Source: a virus. Taken from it: 32,979 bases of DNA. A program made the position numbers and the translations under genes. A model generated the notes under the pieces. That model saw only the letters and a list, made by a program, of their open reading frames with translations, was not told the DNA's origin and did no database searches. This document shows positions 6,875 to 14,207 of this stretch, one piece after another (the stretch's first letter is position 1; each line of letters starts with the position of its first letter). The stretch is from positions 1-32,979 of IMG/VR virus record IMGVR_UViG_3300037332_000177; one strand, given 5' to 3'.

Positions 6875-7257
6875 AATTAAGAATACAAAGACACTTCTAT
6901 AACATCCCATCCTTTTTCTTTTGCCTCTTTTTTTACTTTTGTTATTTCCTCATCATCCCAAATTTCAGCCCAATTTGACTTTTCATATTTACGCAAATCA
7001 TAGCCTGCAAATATTTCCTGACTTCCAGTAAACGACCTTTGCTCTCTTCTACCGCTCACATCTTTTACAATAGCAAAAATTCCTGATTTTTTTTCAAATC
7101 CAAACTTTTTGTTGGCTTGTCTTTTAGCTGAAACAATATCTGTCCCTTGACTTGTTGCCCATTTTACGTAGGCTTGTTTTCTTTTACCAATCGGAAGTTT
7201 ATCGTCATTAAAATTTATGTATTTCATATTTTATTATTTTTAAATAACAGCTTACAA
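6792..7257 (-). mobile_element. Integron-type gene cassette C (116-aa gene)
   Basis: Read on the - strand, the block starts after the G of GTTGTAAGC (7258-7250) and ends at the G of GTTACGC (6792). It carries one AT-rich gene. Just after the gene is GCTTACAAC (6874-6866), the exact 9-bp reverse complement of its own first core, followed by an imperfect hairpin and GTTACGC. This is the cassette rule of integrons: own R'' complementary to own leading TTRRRY-type bases. No integron integrase gene is visible. Confidence 0.55.
6877..7227 (-). CDS. Hypothetical cassette-borne protein, 116 aa
   Basis: ATG at 7225-7227 after an AT-rich leader. The gene is clearly more AT-rich than the neighbouring phage genes. 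The product is highly charged (MKYINFNDDKLPIGKRKQAY, KRQANKKFGFEKKSG, then EEITKVKKEAKEKGWDVIEV), with a likely C-terminal helix-strand pair and no membrane segment. I do not recognise a family. It lies exactly between the inverted cores GTTGTAAGC and GCTTACAAC, as cassette genes do. Cassette cargo is often accessory, so a defence or counter-defence role is possible but unsupported. Confidence 0.6.
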   Translation of the reverse strand: MKYINFNDDKLPIGKRKQAYVKWATSQGTDIVSAKRQANKKFGFEKKSGIFAIVKDVSGRREQRSFTGSQEIFAGYDLRKYEKSNWAEIWDDEEITKVKKEAKEKGWDVIEVSLYS

Positions 7258-7262
7258 CACGT

Positions 7263-7520
7263 TCATAAGTACTCTGATTCGTAATCCCCGCCTTCAACCA
7301 TTCGTTGATTACAATATACGAAACATCTTGATACTTGCAAACAATTATCAAGTTTATTTTCATTTGGCACAAAAAAAGTACTGCCGTTAGGACCGACAGC
7401 CCCTTTAATGTTACAATCCAGATCCATTTTCAAAGGCCTTGTGCCCTTTCTCCGTAATTTTTCATATTTTATTGTGTATTTTATTGTAACCGTTGCGTAT
7501 TTTTTACGTAACTTTGGCAT
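7263..7520 (-). CDS. Doubtful open reading frame, 85 aa
   Basis: Reading from ATG 7518-7520 gives MPKLRKKYATVTIKYTIKYE and ends at TAA 7263. The basic opening loosely resembles the arm-binding start of Bacteroidota tyrosine recombinases, but no catalytic part follows. It overlaps the promoter of the divergent + strand gene. It may be a remnant or chance. If it is not a gene, 7258-7550 holds only that promoter. Confidence 0.25.
   Translation of the reverse strand: MPKLRKKYATVTIKYTIKYEKLRRKGTRPLKMDLDCNIKGAVGPNGSTFFVPNENKLDNCLQVSRCFVYCNQRMVEGGDYESEYL
7484..7516 (+). promoter_or_regulatory. Putative promoter of the early + strand operon
   Basis: TTG (7484-7486), 22 bases, then TAACTTTG (7509-7516), matching TAnnTTTG. 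The ATG of the first early gene is 34 bases downstream, preceded by an A-rich leader. Everything from 7551 to 18082 reads in this direction. Confidence 0.5.
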
Positions 7521-7550
7521 TAACAAATTATTACAAATAAATACACAATT

Positions 7551-7799
7551 ATGGCAGGACGTGGTGATGCAAACCAAAAGAGGGAGTTAATGAGAGCGTT
7601 GAGGGATAAACTACCCACTTCGTATGGCTGGGCTGTCGATGTTGCTAAGATTCACGGTGCGGGAATTTCTAGCAACAGCATTAATGCTATGTGCAGCGGG
7701 AATAGGTATCCTACAGATAGGGCGATTGAATCTCTTCGGGAATACGTAGAATTAGTAACAAGTACAAAATTAGTAATAACCGAGGTGACGGTTACATGA
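7551..7799 (+). CDS. Small HTH-like early protein, 82 aa
   Basis: ATG at 7551. The product MAGRGDANQKRELMRALRDK, then SYGWAVDVAKIHGAGISSNSI, NAMCSGNRYPTDRAIESLRE resembles Xre-type helix-turn-helix proteins: helix 'WAVDVAKIHG', turn, recognition helix 'SSNSINAMCSGNR', then 'AIESLREYVELV', a common end of small Bacteroidota phage HTH proteins. It is the first gene after the early promoter and its last codons contain two copies of the repeated TGACGGT word that covers the following gap. That makes it a candidate repressor or origin-binding protein for those repeats (inference). Confidence 0.7.
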   Translation: MAGRGDANQKRELMRALRDKLPTSYGWAVDVAKIHGAGISSNSINAMCSGNRYPTDRAIESLREYVELVTSTKLVITEVTVT

Positions 7800-8136
7800 C
7801 GGTAGTATGACGGTCAAGGCTTTAGACCGTCGTGGTTGTAACTTACTTATTATTAGTTAGTTATATATCTATTTTCTTGTAAAAGGACGGTAAGACGGTC
7901 TATTTAGGGTTACAGAGAAAATAAAACACAAAAGATAAAACAAAAAAAAATAACTGCGAATAAGGGAGGGGTTGACCGTCATTAGGCTTTTTCCTTCATA
8001 ACTCGCTAATAACAAGGTTTTTAACAACATGACGGTCAGACGGTCAACCGTCATTTATTCGTCATTCAAACGTCTTTTTTATGAATATTACCATTTTCAA
8101 AAATATATTGGCTACTTCGGCGGGGTTTGACCGTCA
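7786..8136. repeat. Array of GACGGTC repeats, candidate origin or operator
   Basis: The word TGACGGTCA or close forms occurs at 7786, 7797, 7808 (exactly 11 bases apart), 7885, 7894, 8030 and 8039, and in inverted form at 7825, 7973, 8047 and 8128. Eleven copies fall in 350 bases and include a palindrome GACGGTCAACCGTC at 8039-8052. An A-rich stretch (7911-7951) lies in the middle. The array spans the gap between an HTH-like gene and the primase-helicase gene. The arrangement is like an iteron-type replication origin with an AT-rich unwinding zone, or a multi-site operator. Confidence 0.65.
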
Positions 8137-10426
8137 TGTGGCAACGGCAGTTGAGCGAATCCGGAGCGGTCACAGTCATATTGCAATTGAGCAGATAAGA
8201 AAAGAGCAGGATAAGGAGAAGCGAAACAATCTAAAAAAGATGCTCCCGTCTATTTGCTTTAGCGGAACGTTCAAAAATAGATCGGCTTCGGGGTTGAAAG
8301 TTCACAGCGGATTAATCTGTCTGGACTTCGATAAGATACCTAATAACGAAGAGTTGAAAGCTGTACGCGATTCGCTTGAAGCAGACCAACACACGATGTT
8401 ATTATTTTCTTCACCCTCCGGTAATGGCTTCAAGTGCATCGTTCGCATCCCGGCTGATACTAACACACACAAACGTTTTTTTGACGGATTGAAAGACTAT
8501 TACAATTCGCCTTATTTTGACATCAGTACCTCAGACGTTTCACGGGTTTGTTTTGAAAGCAGCGACCCAGACATTTACGTGAATTACGAATCGAAGTTGT
8601 TTGATAACCTTCCAGAACCTGAATTGCAAGATTTAGGTACTATCGAAGTAATTATTCCCGAAACTTCTCATTACGCGATTATCGAAAATCTGCGTAAGTG
8701 GTGGGAGCGTAAATTTGGTTTTGTTCCGGGAAAACGAAACGACAACCTTATTAAGTTGGCATTTGCGTTCAATGAATTTGGTATTCCAAAGGCCGATGCC
8801 GATGAGTTTTTTGCACAGTTCGTGAGTGGAACGTTTACTCGAAGTGAAGTGGATACAATTGTCAAATCTGCTTATTCTCGCGAAGCTGACCACAATACGA
8901 AACAATTCGAGAACAAGACCATTCGGGAACGCATTCAAAAAGATATTGTGAATGGCAAAAACTCCCGCCAAATCAGTCGCAAATATAAAAACATCGAAGG
9001 TATTGACGATGCTATTGAAGAAATCAAAGATACTCTCAGTGTTGATGAATTTTGGAGTATCGACAAGAACGGAAGATACCATCTTGTGCATCACAAATTC
9101 AAAGCTTACTTGCAATCGAATCAGATATTCAAGTATTACCCCAATGAAACATCTTTTGTATTTGTAAAAATTGTCGAAAATAAAGTTTCAATTCTCAAAG
9201 AAGAGCAGATTAAAGACTTTGTTTTGAACGACCTGCACACCCGCGATAATATCGGTTTTCAGCCTTACGAATTAATGGCGGGGGCAACGAAATACTTCAA
9301 AGGTGACTACCTAAGTTTCTTGGATAATGTTGATTTGAACCTAAAATCTGACACGCAGGAATTTTGTTATCTGTACTATCAAAATTGTGTCCTCGAAATA
9401 TCTAAGAAAACCGTCAAACGAATCGAGTACATTGACTTAGACGGCTACGTTTGGGAGAAGCAAATAATTGACCGCCCTTTTGAATTAGCAGACTACAAAA
9501 ATGGTATGTATCGAAAGTTCATATTCTTAGTAGCGAATAAAGAAAAAGAGCGTTACGAGTCGATTAAATCAGTATTGGGTTATCTGATGCATTCTTTTAA
9601 GACCAGTGCTGACAACAAAGCTATTGTTTTCAACGACGAGGTAATTAGTGAAAATCCAAACGGCGGCAGCGGCAAGGGCTTAATTGTTCAGGGGCTAACA
9701 AAGGTAAAAAAGGTGGGGGTTTTGGACGGGAAGCAATTTGACTTTGATAAGTCATTTACCTATCAGACCGTTGATATTGATACGCAAGTTTTAGTCTACG
9801 ACGATGTAAAAAAGAACTTCGATTTTGAACGTTTGTTTTCGGTCATTACTGAGGGGATTACAATTGAGCGAAAGAACAAAGATGCAACCCGCTTGGGCAT
9901 TGCTAAATCACCCAAAGTACTAATCACTACCAACTATACTATCGGGGGCGTAGGCGGCTCGTTTGAGCGTCGAAAATTCGAGGTTGAACTAAGTAGCTAT
10001 TTTGGTTCACACCACTCGCCGATTGACGAATTTGGTTGTATGCTTTTCGACGATTGGTCTAGCGATGAATGGTTGTATTTTGACAATTTCATGATCCAAT
10101 GTTTGCAGTACTTTTTGAGCTACGGACTTAGCCAAACTAACTACAAAAATCTACATACTCGAAAATTTATCAAGGAAACATCTTTTGAGTTTTTTGAGTG
10201 GACAAATGACGAACCACTTACTCAAAATGCACGCACGTACAATAAGGTATGTTTTGAAGGATTTTCGGAGGAATACCCTGACGTAAAAAAGTGGTTAACG
10301 AATAAGAAGTTTTCGCTTTGGATAGAGGGATATGCGAGGTTCCACAAACTCGAACTCCAGAGGGGCAAAGACTCCGTAGGTAGATTTTTCACGATTAAAA
10401 ATATAGAAACCGAAGTACCATTTTAA
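8081..10426 (+). CDS. Primase-helicase (VirE/BT4734-type primase, SF3-like ATPase)
   Basis: 781-aa replication protein. The N-terminal part is the BT4734/VirE-N primase-like domain: SGLICLDFDKI with DFD at 82-84, then FSSPSGNGFKCIVRIP at 109-124 and FDISTSDVSRVCF near 146-158. A middle region with KWWERKFGF and KRNDNLIKLAFAFNEFG matches primase C-terminal domains. The C-terminal part is a DUF5906/SF3-like helicase: Walker A GGSGKGL near 527, Walker B QVLVYDDVKKNF near 569, sensor KVLITTNYTIGG near 612, arginine block FERRKFEVE near 630. It should make primers and unwind DNA at the origin. It starts inside the end of the repeat array, and a GACCGTC copy lies within its first 20 codons. Confidence 0.9.
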   Translation: MNITIFKNILATSAGFDRHVATAVERIRSGHSHIAIEQIRKEQDKEKRNNLKKMLPSICFSGTFKNRSASGLKVHSGLICLDFDKIPNNEELKAVRDSLEADQHTMLLFSSPSGNGFKCIVRIPADTNTHKRFFDGLKDYYNSPYFDISTSDVSRVCFESSDPDIYVNYESKLFDNLPEPELQDLGTIEVIIPETSHYAIIENLRKWWERKFGFVPGKRNDNLIKLAFAFNEFGIPKADADEFFAQFVSGTFTRSEVDTIVKSAYSREADHNTKQFENKTIRERIQKDIVNGKNSRQISRKYKNIEGIDDAIEEIKDTLSVDEFWSIDKNGRYHLVHHKFKAYLQSNQIFKYYPNETSFVFVKIVENKVSILKEEQIKDFVLNDLHTRDNIGFQPYELMAGATKYFKGDYLSFLDNVDLNLKSDTQEFCYLYYQNCVLEISKKTVKRIEYIDLDGYVWEKQIIDRPFELADYKNGMYRKFIFLVANKEKERYESIKSVLGYLMHSFKTSADNKAIVFNDEVISENPNGGSGKGLIVQGLTKVKKVGVLDGKQFDFDKSFTYQTVDIDTQVLVYDDVKKNFDFERLFSVITEGITIERKNKDATRLGIAKSPKVLITTNYTIGGVGGSFERRKFEVELSSYFGSHHSPIDEFGCMLFDDWSSDEWLYFDNFMIQCLQYFLSYGLSQTNYKNLHTRKFIKETSFEFFEWTNDEPLTQNARTYNKVCFEGFSEEYPDVKKWLTNKKFSLWIEGYARFHKLELQRGKDSVGRFFTIKNIETEVPF

Positions 10427-10429
10427 ATT

Positions 10430-11728
10430 ATGACACTACAATTCAGAGAATATCAAAAAGACATCGCCGAACGAGCAGCTTACAAAATCATTGAGAAAGG
10501 GATGGTCTATCTAGCGATGCAAGTAAGAACGGGCAAAACCCTTACCGCTCTTCTTACTTGCGAGTTGCTTGAGAAGAAGTCGGTATTATTCATTACAAAA
10601 AAGAAAGCTATTAGTTCGGTGCAGTACGATTACGCACTAATGACCCCCGCATTCAGTATCGAGGTAATTAACTATGAATCTTTGCACAAAGTAGAAGGCA
10701 ATTTTGATATAGTAATTTGTGACGAACACCACAGAAACGGTGCGTTCCCGAAACCGAACGTTTCAGCGGTCGAGATTAAGAAGCGGTGGGCCCACTTGCC
10801 GCAAATATATCTATCCGGTACGCCAACGCCCGAAAGTTTCAGTCAATTCTATCACCAGTTTTGGGTGTCGAATTTCAGTCCATTCGCTGATTACAAGACG
10901 TTTTATAAGTGGGCAAAAGATTTCGTCAACATCACAAAAAAGAATTTCGGCTACGGAGATGTAAGTGATTACTCCCAAGCTGATGAACAAAAAATCAATC
11001 GCTTTCTGGAAGGGTACATAATTGATTTTACGCAGGAAGAGGCGGGGTTCAAGTCGAAGGTTACAGAAAAAGTGATTGAAGTTCAAATGAAACCGTTCAC
11101 GTATGCCATCGCAAAAGACTTGGCAACGCACGGTATTTATCGGGGGAAAACTGACACAATCTTGGCAGATACCGCCGTGAAGCAACAAAGCAAAATTCAA
11201 CAAGTTTTTTCAGGAACGTGTATCGGTGAAAGTGGTAATGCTATCATTTTTGACCTTACAAAAGCTGAATACATAGCTAACAATTTTCCTAAAAAACGTC
11301 TGGGGATTTTTTATAAATTCAAAGCTGAACTTGATGCCCTCAAGCAGGTATTAGGCTACAAGTTGACTACTGAATTAGATGCCTTCAACATGGAGGGGTT
11401 TCAGTATATCGCCTTGCAAATCCAAGCAGGGCGGGAAGGAATAAGCTTACGTCAGGCTGATTATTTGGTGTACTATAACATAGACCACTCAGCGGTTAGC
11501 TATTGGCAAAGTCGTGACAGACTGACAACCAAAGAACGCACCGAAAATACTGTTTTTTGGCTGTTTGCGAAAGGTGGTATTGAGTCGAAAATATACAATC
11601 AAGTAATGAAAAAAAAGAACTACACACTAACACATTTCAAAAATGATTTCGGAACAAAAAATACAAAGCAAAATAATCAAACGATACGAGAAGCTAGGTT
11701 GGTACGTGCTGAAAATCTCCAAAGCTAA
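10430..11728 (+). CDS. SF2 DEAD/SNF2-like helicase
   Basis: 432-aa helicase starting three bases after the primase stop. Motif I is VRTGKT (32-37), motif II DEHH (about 98-101) with preceding NFDIVIC, motif III SGTPTPES (about 127-134). The second RecA-like domain shows IALQIQAGREGISLRQADYL and NIDHSAVSYWQSRDRL, the usual place of motifs V and VI (QxxxR). The family is common in phages and acts in replication or recombination. The C-terminal 28 codons overlap, in another frame, the start of the VRR-NUC gene. Confidence 0.9.
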   Translation: MTLQFREYQKDIAERAAYKIIEKGMVYLAMQVRTGKTLTALLTCELLEKKSVLFITKKKAISSVQYDYALMTPAFSIEVINYESLHKVEGNFDIVICDEHHRNGAFPKPNVSAVEIKKRWAHLPQIYLSGTPTPESFSQFYHQFWVSNFSPFADYKTFYKWAKDFVNITKKNFGYGDVSDYSQADEQKINRFLEGYIIDFTQEEAGFKSKVTEKVIEVQMKPFTYAIAKDLATHGIYRGKTDTILADTAVKQQSKIQQVFSGTCIGESGNAIIFDLTKAEYIANNFPKKRLGIFYKFKAELDALKQVLGYKLTTELDAFNMEGFQYIALQIQAGREGISLRQADYLVYYNIDHSAVSYWQSRDRLTTKERTENTVFWLFAKGGIESKIYNQVMKKKNYTLTHFKNDFGTKNTKQNNQTIREARLVRAENLQS

Positions 11729-11882
11729 CAAAAACGGTGTGCCTGACTTGATTTGCCTAAAACCGAACGATGTTCTTTTTATTGAGGTCAAAAAGCCTAC
11801 TGGCGTACTTAGCAAGATTCAAGAATATAGAATAGATGAATTATCAAAATTAAATTTCAACGTTTTAATCTCAACAGAATGA
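11643..11882 (+). CDS. VRR-NUC domain nuclease, 79 aa
   Basis: Short virus-type VRR-NUC protein (PD-(D/E)XK fold). The catalytic elements are E near residue 4, then NGVPDLICL with the active-site Asp, and FIEVKKPTG with Glu and Lys, followed by LSKIQEYRIDEL, which is the typical family sequence. The usual length is 80-110 aa, so it is complete. The conserved N-terminus (SEQKIQSKIIKRYEKLGWYV) requires the start at 11643, which puts 86 bases inside the helicase gene. Its TGA overlaps the next ATG (ATGA). Together with the helicase it likely processes branched DNA. Confidence 0.9.
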   Translation: MISEQKIQSKIIKRYEKLGWYVLKISKANKNGVPDLICLKPNDVLFIEVKKPTGVLSKIQEYRIDELSKLNFNVLISTE

Positions 11883-12091
11883 CACCACCCGAACTAAGGA
11901 AGTTACTAAAAGATATGAACCTAACACAGGCCGCACTAACTGATTTTTTGATATAAAATAAGTTTTACGTGTACACTAATCAGCAATACTCACAACCAAT
12001 TATATCAAAACTCCTCAGGGCTGACTTTCTTACTGAAAGATTTAGGAATCACGTTCGGGTTGCATTGCAGCAGTACGTTGACCTTTTATAA
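11879..12091 (+). pseudogene. HTH-type regulator gene interrupted by an in-frame TAA
   Basis: ATG at 11879 overlaps the VRR-NUC stop. The frame reads MTPPELRKLLKDMNLTQAAL then TDFLI, meets TAA at 11954-11956, and continues open in the same frame with NKFYVYTNQQ, SQPIISKLLRADF and ends VALQQYVDLL at TAA 12089. LTQAALTDFL and SQPIISKLLRAD look like the two helices of an Xre-type helix-turn-helix, and the last residues resemble the end of the 7551 gene product. So one 70-codon gene appears to be split by a nonsense codon. Alternatives are readthrough, or a second start at GTG 11969. Confidence 0.5.
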
Positions 12092-12108
12092 AAATTAACA
12101 AACGAAAT

Positions 12109-12306
12109 ATGAAAACATACAAAGTAGCCTATTCAATTAAATATTTCGGGAACCGTGAGGTCATAAGCGAATCTTACGAGTGCGACGGGTTAAGTATGTC
12201 AGAGGTGAAAAATACGTTTTTCATTGATGCGAAGTACTACCTCGTACAAGATAATAGACATCAGAATATCGAATCTATCACATTTTTAAAAATTCAAGGA
12301 GCATGA
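12109..12306 (+). CDS. Hypothetical protein, 65 aa
   Basis: ATG at 12109 after aacaaacgaaat. The product (MKTYKVAYSIKYFGNREVIS, then ESYECDGLSMSEVKNTFFID) alternates strand-like and helix-like stretches and resembles small phage alpha/beta proteins of unknown role. Its TGA overlaps the next ATG. No family recognised. Confidence 0.6.
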   Translation: MKTYKVAYSIKYFGNREVISESYECDGLSMSEVKNTFFIDAKYYLVQDNRHQNIESITFLKIQGA

Positions 12307-12416
12307 ATGAAATATTAACACTAATAGGGCTTGTTATCGGCTGTTTCGCCCTGCTAAAATACTTGCCGAAATGGTTCAAAAATATAGACCTAAACAACAA
12401 AATTGGAAAGCGATGA
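12303..12416 (+). CDS. Small single-span membrane protein, 37 aa
   Basis: ATGA overlap with the upstream gene. The product begins MNEILTLIGLVIGCFALLKY and ends in basic residues (KWFKNIDLNNKIGKR), giving one N-terminal membrane helix with a positive tail. A related but broken copy of its nucleotide sequence follows the cassette array at 14246-14315. Role unknown; small early membrane proteins in phages often interfere with host functions. Confidence 0.6.
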   Translation: MNEILTLIGLVIGCFALLKYLPKWFKNIDLNNKIGKR

Positions 12417-12463
12417 ATAACTTTTAGTATAAGAGCCGTTTTTTCAATGGCTTTTATACCGTG
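12415..12463 (+). repeat. Hairpin site at the left end of the cassette array
   Basis: GAATAAC (12415-12421), then arms TATAAGAGCC (12428-12437) and GGCTTTTATA (12449-12458), 10 bp with one G-T pair, then CCGTG and TT. Before insertion the right core would have been G joined to TTATAG (now at 14247), which pairs better with ATAAC than the present GTTAGC does. It may be an old attC-like site into which the cassettes were inserted; it could also act as a terminator. Confidence 0.4.
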
Positions 12464-13404
12464 TTAGCAGTAGTACGGTAATTAACCACAAATGCCCATT
12501 CGGAGAACAGAACCTTTTTCTTTTCTTTTTTGAGCGATGGCAAAAATATTAAAAATTAAAATATGACAATAGATTTAAGATACGGAGATACAATAGAACA
12601 AATGAAGTTGATACCTGATAAAAGTATTGACTTTATTTGTTGTGATTTACCTTATGGAACTACTGCCTGTGCTTGGGATATAATTATACCAATTGAACAA
12701 TTATGGGAAGAATATAAACGAATTTTAGTAAAAAACGGCACTGTTGTTTTAACAAGTACAGAACCCTTTACAAGTGTTTTGAATTGCTCAAATCTAAAAT
12801 GGTTCAAATATAATTTTATTTGGAATAAATTAAATGCAACAGGACACTTAAACGCAAAAGCAAGACCATTAAAGCAACACGAAAATATTAGTGTGTTTAG
12901 TGAGGGTTCAGCAACAAGTACGTGTTTGACTATGTGTTACAATCCACAAGGATTAATAGATGTTGATATTGATAAGGTTAATTCTGAAACTAAAACAACA
13001 GGGCAAAGAAAGTGTAGAGAAAAAGGTAAAATTTGGAAACAAACTAAAAGTGGTTATCCAAAAAGTATTTTAACTTTCAAATATGATAAAGAAAAACTAC
13101 ACCCAACCCAAAAACCTATTGAATTAATGGAATACTTAATTAATACATACACCAACGAAAACGAAACGGTTTTAGATAATACATTCGGAAGTTGTACAAC
13201 AGGAATAGCCTGTATAAACACAAACAGAAACTTTATAGGAATTGAAAACAACAAAGAGTATTTTAATATTTCTTTAAAGAGGGTGGAAGAAAAAAGAAAA
13301 GAAAAAGAATTTACAGTAGTAACTTCATTTGGAGAACAAATGTAGTATTACTGCTAACGGAAATAATATAATTTCGTGCTTTTTAGCATGAATTATATTT
13401 AGTG
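12464..13404 (+). mobile_element. Integron-type gene cassette A (DNA methyltransferase)
   Basis: The block begins after the G of GTTAGCAGTAGTAC (12463-12476). The reverse complement of that word, with one mismatch (GTATTACTGCTAAC), lies at 13345-13358, directly after the methyltransferase stop. It is followed by a hairpin and GTTGTATG (13404). A 14-bp inverted match between cassette start and own R'' is what the integron cassette model predicts. The block is AT-rich relative to the surrounding replication genes. Confidence 0.65.
12563..13345 (+). CDS. DNA methyltransferase, N6-adenine/N4-cytosine beta-class, orphan
   Basis: 260 aa. Catalytic motif IV DLPYGT is at 28-33, followed by TSTEPFTS and HENISVFSE typical of this group. 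The AdoMet-binding motif I lies C-terminally as VLDNTFGSCTTGIA (about 204-217), preceded by HPTQKPIELMEYLI. The order IV before I is that of beta-class amino-methyltransferases. The usual FGSGTTG reads FGSCTTG here, a G-to-C change that may or may not reduce activity. No restriction enzyme is adjacent, so it probably masks phage DNA from host restriction. It is the sole cargo of cassette A. Confidence 0.9.
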   Translation: MTIDLRYGDTIEQMKLIPDKSIDFICCDLPYGTTACAWDIIIPIEQLWEEYKRILVKNGTVVLTSTEPFTSVLNCSNLKWFKYNFIWNKLNATGHLNAKARPLKQHENISVFSEGSATSTCLTMCYNPQGLIDVDIDKVNSETKTTGQRKCREKGKIWKQTKSGYPKSILTFKYDKEKLHPTQKPIELMEYLINTYTNENETVLDNTFGSCTTGIACINTNRNFIGIENNKEYFNISLKRVEEKRKEKEFTVVTSFGEQM

Positions 13405-13411
13405 TTGTATG
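13349..13411 (+). repeat. attC-like site of cassette A
   Basis: R'' core ACTGCTAAC (13350-13358), hairpin arms 13365-13380 (ending TTTCGTGCT) and 13385-13399 (starting AGCATGA) with a TTTT loop and one unpaired extra base in one arm, then R' core GTTGTATG (13404-13411). Extrahelical bases and a variable stem between simple core sites are attC hallmarks. It may also act as a terminator for the methyltransferase. Confidence 0.6.
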
Positions 13412-13478
13412 TCTGGTGCGACTTTAAAGCACAAAAGTTTCAATTAATAACAAAACAAATAATTAAATATTTTAAGCG

Positions 13479-13841
13479 ATGGAAAAAAATAATTTTAGAT
13501 TCTGGAATAAAACAAAACGCCAATTTACAGACACTTATACTATGAAGTTTTTAAAAAACGGGGACATAAGCAACCAAAATAGTGAGATAGATATAAGTCA
13601 ATGTTCTGGATTAAGAGATACAAGAAATGTATATATCTTTGAAGGAGATATAATATTAGATTTTAGGAAACACTCATCTGTTTTGCAATTTTGGCATTGC
13701 AGTTTTAATAATGGTTCTTTTATCTTTAAGAACGGTACAAAAGTAATGCAAGATGTAGATACAACAAGTTTTGAAGTCGTTGGAAATATATACCAAAATA
13801 AAGAAAAACACAAAGATATTAATTATTATATGAATTATTAA
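13479..13841 (+). CDS. YopX-family protein, 120 aa
   Basis: The layout is that of YopX phage proteins: an N-terminal FRFWNKTKRQFTD (family 'fRvwdk..k.m'), then CSGLRDTRNVYIFEGDIIL, matching 'ytGlkDknGkeIyeGDiv', a beta-rich middle, and FEVVGNIYQNKE, matching 'fevIGNiyenpel'. The family is widespread in phages and has no settled biochemical role. It lies inside cassette B with an A-rich leader (gcgATG after a TTTTAA run), 11 bases before the next gene. Confidence 0.8.
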   Translation: MEKNNFRFWNKTKRQFTDTYTMKFLKNGDISNQNSEIDISQCSGLRDTRNVYIFEGDIILDFRKHSSVLQFWHCSFNNGSFIFKNGTKVMQDVDTTSFEVVGNIYQNKEKHKDINYYMNY

Positions 13842-13852
13842 ATTATTAAATT

Positions 13853-14053
13853 ATGAAAACAGCAGTGGAATATATAGAGGAACAATTAGAAGCATCTTAT
13901 AAAGATGCTTTTAATGACTTATTCGAGGTGATATTAGTGGCAAAACAAATGGAGAAAAAACAAATGGAAAGTTCTATTGAAGATGGTTATGCAGGGTGTT
14001 GTAATAAAAAGATAAAAGTTAAATTGAAAGGTAACTTTTTGGAGAAACAATAA
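13853..14053 (+). CDS. Small helical phage protein, 66 aa
   Basis: MKTAVEYIEEQLEASYKDAF followed by a helix with AKQMEKKQMESSIEDGY is the pattern of short accessory proteins frequent in Bacteroidota phages ('MktAVewlieql......eqAkemEkeq.i.A...G'). A CC pair (GYAGCCNKK) is near the C-terminus. It is the second gene of cassette B, 11 bases after the YopX-like gene. Function unknown. Confidence 0.6.
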   Translation: MKTAVEYIEEQLEASYKDAFNDLFEVILVAKQMEKKQMESSIEDGYAGCCNKKIKVKLKGNFLEKQ

Positions 14054-14207
14054 AACATATTTTTTATAACGACCTTGATATATTGACTGAAAAATTAAAA
14101 CGGCTTATAAAAGTAAAAATTAATTTATTTTAAAAAAAGCGTTGGCAAAAATATTTAATTATGGTATTTGAAATACAAACTTTCAATTTAGCACAGATTA
14201 AGCACTT

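Noticed and set aside
7786-8136. Repeat cluster as a CRISPR array
   Set aside because: Repeats are about 7-9 bp, occur in both directions, and are partly 8-11 bases apart, unlike CRISPR repeats and spacers.
11954-11956. In-frame TAA as evidence for stop-codon recoding
   Set aside because: Clear genes such as the gpF-like and VRR-NUC neighbours use TAA or TGA as true ends, and the large genes contain no internal TAA, so the code is standard.
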